A DNA stretch of 64,000 bases from Okapia johnstoni. Lineage: Eukaryota; Chordata; Mammalia; Artiodactyla; Giraffidae. Where the stretch lies: positions 66,765,405 to 66,829,404 of the forward strand of contig CM044322.1 in the NCBI GenBank assembly GCA_024291935.2, read 5' to 3'. Made by a program: the position numbers and the translations under genes. Below, piece after piece: positions 58,475 to 64,000 of the stretch (positions are counted from its first letter, which is position 1; each line of letters opens with the position of its first letter). A model generated the notes under the pieces. The model searched no databases. It saw only the letters and a list, made by a program, of their open reading frames with translations, and had not been told where the DNA came from.

Positions 58475-58611
58475 GGTGCCCACGTTGAACATGGAGGAAT
58501 CTTGTTCAAGAAAAAGAAAACATTTTTTTTTATTTAAAGAAATTATATTTTTCCTTTCCCCTAAAGTTTCTCTTTCAAATAGGCATGATGGTTTTATTAA
58601 GAGTATGCAAC

Positions 58612-58918
58612 AGACTAACTGTGCCCCCAAAATTTATATATTGAAATCTAATCCCCAATGTGAGTAATTGGGAGGTGAGGCCTTTGGAAGGTGGTTAGAT
58701 TATGAGGATGGACCCCTCATGATTGGGATTAGTGCCCTTACAAAAGCAGCAGAAATCTCTCCCCACTTCCACAATGTGAGGACACAGTGAAAAGCCTACT
58801 ATCTCTGAACCAGAAAGGGGGTTCTCACCAGACACTGAATCTGACAGTGCCTTGATCTTGGACTTCCCAGCTTCCAGAACCGTCAGATAAATCACTGTTG
58901 TTTATGAGACTATGGCAT
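58612..58918 (+). mobile_element. MaLR LTR (MLT1A/MST-like)
   Basis: Blocks in order: 'gtgcccccaaaatttatata', 'gaggcctttggaaggtggtt', 'gggattagtgcccttacaaa', 'tgaggacacagtgaaaagcc', 'gatcttggacttcccagctt'. Its 3' end is cut by the ART2A/BovB insertion at 58,919. Confidence 0.75.
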
Positions 58919-59333
58919 GTTGTTGTTGCTGTTCAGTTGCTAAGTCCTGTCTGACTCTTTGTGACCCCATGAACTGCAGCATTCCAGGCTTCCTTGTCCT
59001 TCACTATCTCCAGGATTTTGCTCAAACTCCAGTCCATTGAGTTGGTAATGCCATCCAACCATCTCATTCTCTGTCAACCTCTTTTGCCCCTTCTCCTGTC
59101 TGCAATCTTTCCCAGCATCAGCATCTTTTCCAATGAGTCAGTTCTTCACATCAGGTAGCCAAAATATTGGAGCTCCAGCTTCAGCATCAGTCCTTCCAGT
59201 GAATATTCAGGGTTAATTCCCTTTAGGATTGACTGTTTTGATCTCCTTGCTGTCCAAGGGACTCTCAAGAGTCTTCAGTATAATTTGAAGGTATCAATTC
59301 TTTGTTACTCAGCCTTCTTTATGGTCCAACTCT
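58919..59333 (-). mobile_element. ART2A/BovB 3' region
   Basis: Antisense BovB end starting 'ttgttgttgctgttcagttg' and running to 'ttctttatggtccaactct'. Diverged with small indels (for example near 59,075-59,095). Confidence 0.9.
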
Positions 59334-60419
59334 ATGTTATAAAAAGACATTATTCAATATTGTCCTAAGAAAAGAAAATTTGAAATTTTAAACATTTGTG
59401 TGCATTTTGCTATTCATCTTTATATTGTGCAATGATTGCTTTAAAGGCAAACATTAGAGAATCTAACCTGTATACAGAATTACAAAAATTGCACAATTTA
59501 TGTTTTGTAGCTTATTCCCAAGGGTGACTCCAGCAGGCCTGAAGAGACAAATGGAAGCCAGATCAGGAAGGTTGGGAAAGGAAGAAAACGTTCTTCCAGA
59601 CATGGGACTTGCTAAGAGAGTGCACTCTAAGGAAGAAGAATTATTCCTGGGCCATTAAGACTCTCACAAGCTTCTGAGAGCTCCTTAAGTCCCTTGACTA
59701 AGGGCCTGAGAGCTGAAGTATTCCACCTCCTGCTAGCCTCAGCTCCCAGATGGACAGGCTGCAGCCCAGCTGCATGTGGATAGGCAAAAAGTTGAGCTGA
59801 TCATTTTTTTTTTTCCCCAAGAGCCCATTGTCTTGACCTACAGCAGAGACAATTCCCAGGGATCTTAGCCTCTGCCCCAGGACACACTAGCTGGTTTCCT
59901 GGTTTGGGGATGGGCTACAAGCTAGAGACTAGACCCTGCCATGACACAGTCTCCAGCTGGCTGCCAACCAGAGAGGCAGGAGGTGCCAGCCGAGATGGTC
60001 GTGCCCCACTGACACATCCAGGGCACATGTACACAACTTGGACTCTGTTTTCAGTCCTGGGCAAAGAGTAATGGCAGAAAGTAGTCCTTTTCATGTCAAA
60101 TGGACCTAGGTCACCTGCAAGTAAGTCATCTGTTATCTCTGGTCACCTAGGGAGAGAAGAAAGCCAGATCATGCCCATAGATTCAAAGGATGTGGGAACA
60201 GGCATGGACAGTGCTCCAAGGAAGAGGAGTCAGGGAGAGGAACTCTGTGTGAGTGAAGTCTCCAATAGTCCAGCGTATCACTGTCCCATCAGATTTCAAT
60301 TAGAGAACACACATTTTAAAGTAAAATGATTAAGATGTTAATATGGTGACAGCAGTGCATTAAACAAAGCATGGAGGCCTCTTGAATGTGGTCTCAAGTG
60401 AGACTACAGAGATCTCAAG
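59334..60419. other. Unassigned; GC-richer stretch at about 59,560-60,290
   Basis: The second part is clearly less AT-rich than the window average and shows no repeat I recognise. The 78-codon frame at 60,093-60,329 starts with a possible ATG but has no recognised domain. It might be conserved unique DNA or an old LTR. Confidence 0.45.
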
Positions 60420-60840
60420 CCCCAGAGTCCCATTCTGTCTGGATGCCGTTTCTGAAAGAAATCCTAATGGCCAAAGCTGGAAAAATTTGAGCCACAAAAT
60501 AAATATAAAAAATCAGATTAGAACCCAAAGTATAAAATAAATATTCACAAGTCCATGTTGATATAAATAAGTAATCAGAAACAAGGACAGATTTTCTTTG
60601 CAGGAGAATCATAAATAATACATGTAGCTACACTCCCTCTTTTCCAACTCATCCCCAAGTAGAGTTTAATTCACTTCCCCTTCATCATAAGCTGGATGTA
60701 GTGATTCAACTAAAAAAAAAATTATGGCAAGGGAAACTTTAAAGAAATCTGGAAAAAGCCATTCTAAACAAGTTCCAGATGTTAATATCACTAACAATAA
60801 GTAGAGGAAAGAACATCTTACAGAAAAAAATATGAGAAAG
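60420..60840 (+). mobile_element. Possible old interspersed repeat
   Basis: 'aatcctaatggccaaagctg', 'tttgcaggagaatcataaat' and 'gttaatatcactaacaataa' have the look of a very old mammalian repeat, perhaps L1ME-like. Not assignable by eye. Confidence 0.3.
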
Positions 60841-60896
60841 AAATGGTTATGACAATCTTGAAAAGTACGCAGTCAAGTGACTTCTTGCAGTGTATC

Positions 60897-61087
60897 TGCA
60901 CCAGGTGACTCTGTGGTAAAGAACCTACCTGCCAATGCAGGAGAGGCGGTTCGATTACAAGGTTAGTAAAATCCCCTGAAGGGGGAAATGGCAACCCACT
61001 CCAGTATTCTTGCCTGGTAAATCACATGTACAGAGGAGCCTGGTGGGCTGCAGTCCATGGCATCACAAAGAATCAGATGCAAAGACA
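60897..61087 (+). mobile_element. Bov-tA SINE
   Basis: Body from 'tgcaccaggtgactctgtgg' to 'tcacaaagaatcagatgca'. Diverged, with a truncated tail. Confidence 0.9.
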
Positions 61088-61204
61088 AAGAATGTATAAA
61101 ATTCTCTACATGAATAATAAAGGGAACATTTTGCCCATGATAGGATCCTCACTCAATGGATATGGTATTCTAGCAATGCTTATGTGATAGGATTTTAAGG
61201 TGGT

Positions 61205-61945
61205 GCCCCCCCACCCCCACGCACACACCAATTCTCAACCCTTTCTGTTCACACTTCCTCTGCTAGATATTTAGTTAAAAGTTTAGCTAAGCAGTAGTAA
61301 AGGGATTGTGCAGATGTAATGAAGATCCATAGTTAGCTGACATTAAAATAAGGAGGTCATCGGAATTCCTTGGTTGTGCCATTGGTAGGTCTCTGTGTTC
61401 TCACTGAGAGGATGCAGGCTTGCTACTTGGTTGGAGAACTAAGATCCTGAATGGCATGTGATGTGGCCATAAATAAATAAAATAGAGAAATTGTTTTGGT
61501 AGGCCAGATCTAGTCATATGAATCCTTTAAAAGCCTCAAGTTTTCTTCAGCTGTTCACAGGAGAGGAAGTCAGAGAAACAGGCATTGGGTGGTCTGAAGG
61601 AAAGCACTATTCATGTTTTGAGGTGCCTTTCAGGCACAGGCCAAGGAACAATCTCCAGTTGCTGAGAAGGTCACTGAAGAACAGCTAACAGGAAAATGGG
61701 AATCTTAATTCTGCAACAGGATACAAATGAATTCTACCAACCACCAGTGAGCTTAGCATACTCCAAATTCTAGTTAAGAACCATATCCCTGACCAACATG
61801 TGGCTTTCAGTCCCATCATGAGAACCTGAGCTGATCCAACTCAGCCATCTTTGGACTTCTGACCCCCAGAAAATGTGAAATAATAGATGTGTGCTACTTA
61901 AACACGTTTGTTTTAATAATTTATGACCCAGTAATAGAAAATAAA
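61205..61945 (+). mobile_element. MaLR/MLT1-like LTR interrupted by a CHR-2-like SINE
   Basis: Starts with a C-rich patch (61,207-61,219), then 'gtgcagatgtaatgaagatc', and after the SINE 'gaattctaccaaccaccagt', 'ttggacttctgacccccaga' and 'gtgaaataatagatgtgtgc'. Old, partial. Confidence 0.55.
61362..61486 (+). mobile_element. CHR-2-like SINE
   Basis: 'ggaattccttggttgtgcc', 'tctgtgttctcactgagagg' and 'ttggagaactaagatcctga' end in 'gtgatgtggccataaataaa'. This cetartiodactyl tRNA-type SINE is distinct from Bov-tA. Confidence 0.75.
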
Positions 61946-62081
61946 TATACTATCTGTATTCTTAGTCAAGCTAGGGGAACCCACAAATCTTATTCATGAT
62001 TGGAAGGTGCTGTATAATAGTCCAATTTATGTAATAGTATTCATAATTCTGGGGATTTTTTTAATTAAACATATATGTATT

Positions 62082-62281
62082 ACTCACTCAGCCTTGTTGG
62101 GCCTTTGCAACCTCTTGGACCCTAGCCTGCCAGGCTCCTATATCCATGAAATTTCCCAGGCAAGAATACTAGAGTGGGTTGGCATTTCCTTCTCCAGGGA
62201 ATCTTCCTGACCCAGGGATAAAACTGGGGTGTCCTGCATTGCAGGCAGATTCTTTACCACCTAAACCACTAGGGAAGTTCC
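62082..62281 (-). mobile_element. Bov-tA SINE
   Basis: The plus text ends 'aaaccactagggaagttcc', the inverse of the SINE start, with 'ccctagcctgccaggctcct' in the body. Diverged. Confidence 0.9.
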
Positions 62282-62496
62282 TATATTTTCTTAGGTCTTT
62301 TTATAATATCAAATTAATGTTAAGAAAATAATACAAACATAAGGAAAATCTATGAATAAACTATGAAAGGAAGCTTTCATAATATGACAAACAATATCTG
62401 TTACACATTAAAGCAAAAATAATATGCAAAACTGACAGTAGAATAACAAAACACTGATGACAGAAACAACCACTTTTGTTTAAAATGGCTTTTATG

Positions 62497-64000
62497 ACAA
62501 AAAGATTTAAGGGACTAGACCTGACAGACACAGTGCCTGATGAACTATTGACAGAGGTTCATGACATTGTACAGGAGACAGGGATCAAGACCATCCCCAC
62601 GGAAAAGAAATGCAAAAAAGCAAAATGGCTGTCTGAGGAGGCCTTACAAATAGCTCGAAAAGAAGAGAAGCAAAAAGCAAAGGAGAAAAGGAATGATATA
62701 CCCATCTGAATGCAGAGTTCCAAAGAATAGCAAGGAGAGACAAGAAAGCCTTCCTCGGCGATCAATGCAAAGCAAGAGAGGAAAACAAGAGATTGGGAAA
62801 GACTAGAGATCTCTTCAAGAAAATTAGAGATACCAAGGGAACATTTCATGCAAAGATGGGCTCGATAAAGGACAGAAATGGTATGGACCTAACAGAAGCA
62901 GAAGATATTAAGACGACGCGGCAAGAATACACTGGAAGAACTGTACAAAAAAGATCTTCATGACACAGATAATCACGATGCTGCGATCACTCACCTAGAG
63001 CCAGACATTCTGGAATGTGAAGTCAAGTGGGCTTTAGAAAGCATCACTACGAGCAAAGCTGGTGGAGGTGATGGAACTCCAGTTAAGCTATTTCAAATCC
63101 TGAAAGATGATGCTGTGAAAGTGCTGCACTCAATATGCCAGCAAATCTGGAAAACTCAGCAGTGGCCACAGGACTGGAAAAGGTCAGTTTTCATTCCAAT
63201 CCCAAAGAAAGGCAATGCCAAAGAATGCTCAAACTACCACACAATTGCACTCATCTCACACACTAGTAAAGTCACGCTCAAAATTGTCCAAGCCAGGCTT
63301 CAGCACTGTGTGATCCGTGAACTTCCAGATGTTCAAGCTGGTTTTAGAAAAGGCAGAGAAACCAGAGATCAAATTGCCAACATCTGCTGGATCATAGAAA
63401 CAGCAAGAGAGTTCCAGAAAAACATCTATTTCTGCTTTATTGACTATGTCAAAGCCCTTGACTGTGTGGATCACAATAAACTGTGGAAAATTCTGAAAGA
63501 GATGGGAATACCAGACCACCTGACCTACCTCTTGAGAAACCTGTATGCAGGTCAGGAAGCAACAGTTAGAACTGGACATGGAACAGCAGACTGGTTGCAA
63601 ATAGGAAAAGGAGTACATCAGGCTGTATATTGTCACCCTGCTTATTTAACTTATATGCAGAGTACATCATGAGAAACTCTGGGCTGGAAGAAACACAAGC
63701 TGGAATCAAGATTGCCGGGAGAAATATCAATAACCTCAGATGTGCAGATGACACCACCCTTATGGCAGAAAGTGAAGAAGAACTAAAGAGCCTCTTGATG
63801 AAAGTGAAAAAGGAGAGTGAAAAAGTTGGCTTAAAGCTCAACGTTCAGAACACTAAGATCATGGCATCTTGTCCCATCACTTCATGGGAAATAGATGGGA
63901 AAACAGTAGAAAAACTGGCTGAGTTTATTTTTGGGGGCTCCAAAATCACTGCTGATGGTGATTGCAGCCATGAAATTAAAAGACTCTTACTCCTTGGAAG
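62497..64000 (+). mobile_element. BovB LINE, truncated by the window end
   Basis: Begins mid-ORF2 ('agatttaagggactagacct'), with the linker before the RT (to 62,709), then the RT frame 63,115-63,672 (185 codons) holding the palm 'FCFIDYVKALDCVD'. A one-base loss near 63,619 in the GVHQG block shifts the frame. The C box reads CADD (63,741-63,752), Tyr replaced by Cys. Inactive. It continues beyond 64,000. Confidence 0.94.

Larger units (their letters stand above)
53283..58480 (-). mobile_element. Class II (betaretrovirus-like, ERVK group) provirus with large internal deletions
   Basis: A whole proviral unit on the minus strand: 5' LTR 57,795-58,474, primer site, leader, broken gag, dUTPase-protease, a pol gap, env leader and env relics, polypurine tract, 3' LTR 53,289-53,800. 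It is bounded by the 6-bp target duplication GGTGCC (53,283-53,288 and 58,475-58,480), so both outer ends are original. At 5.2 kb it is well short of the usual 7-9 kb; most of RT, RNase H and integrase and much of env are missing. Class II is shown by dUTPase next to protease, the gag layout, the 6-bp duplication and the env leader. It cannot encode a complete virus. Confidence 0.93.

Noticed and set aside
60093..60329. 78-codon frame as a possible small protein
   Set aside because: Stands alone, with no recognised domain, no splice context and no comparison available.
1..64000. CRISPR arrays, operons or bacterial-type systems
   Set aside because: No regularly spaced direct repeats with unique spacers. 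Repeats are dispersed SINEs and LINEs of a mammal.

Overview
This window is vertebrate nuclear DNA from a ruminant, most likely a bovid. It is AT-rich, has no dense gene layout, and carries lineage-diagnostic repeats: tRNA-core Bov-tA SINEs, Bov-A2 with an AGC tail, ART2A/BovB 3' ends, BovB (RTE-type) LINEs, bovine-type L1 3' ends, a CHR-2-like SINE and a mariner-derived palindromic element. Repeat names come from sequence recognition alone; no database was searched. I found no host protein-coding exon, rRNA, functional tRNA or CRISPR array. Most long open frames are retroelement reverse transcriptase pieces, antisense SINE/LINE shadows or microsatellite artefacts, so I read this as an intergenic or gene-desert segment.

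Layout. 1-5 kb: old L1 pieces, a bovine-type L1 3' end, Bov-tA copies and a possible retrocopied 3'UTR. 5.4-6.1 kb: another L1 3' end. 6.1-8.4 kb: unassigned. 8.4-10.8 kb: a TG microsatellite, Bov-tA copies and an ART2A/BovB piece. 10.8-17 kb: a decayed ERVL-type endogenous retrovirus on the minus strand, split at 13.08-15.31 kb by an L1 that keeps its 5'UTR and 3' end but lost its middle. 17.2-29.8 kb: a dimeric tRNA-core SINE, L1 ends, a MIR, a mariner MITE, MaLR LTRs, an AC microsatellite and a nested L1/BovB/Bov-tA cluster. 31-34.3 kb: scrambled L1 pieces and two hAT-type elements. 35.4-50.4 kb: a BovB-rich block in which copies alternate in orientation. One copy is almost full length with endonuclease and RT regions, and another is embedded in an L1 between an unusually long duplication. 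51.5-52.2 kb: an L1 with a twin-priming inversion.

The most notable locus is 53,283-58,480: a minus-strand class II (betaretrovirus-like, ERVK group) provirus with both LTRs and a 6-bp target duplication (GGTGCC). It keeps broken gag, dUTPase-protease and an env leader, but most of pol and much of env are missing. The comparable LTR parts differ at about 8 of 374 positions, so it is fairly young, but it cannot encode a complete virus. 58.6-64 kb holds MaLR LTRs, ART2A, Bov-tA, a CHR-2-like SINE and a BovB copy that runs off the window.

The genes do not work together as a pathway. The biology here is retrotransposition history: reverse transcriptases (BovB, L1) that once moved themselves and the SINEs, and retroviral relics. 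I did not find a convincing previously undescribed system.
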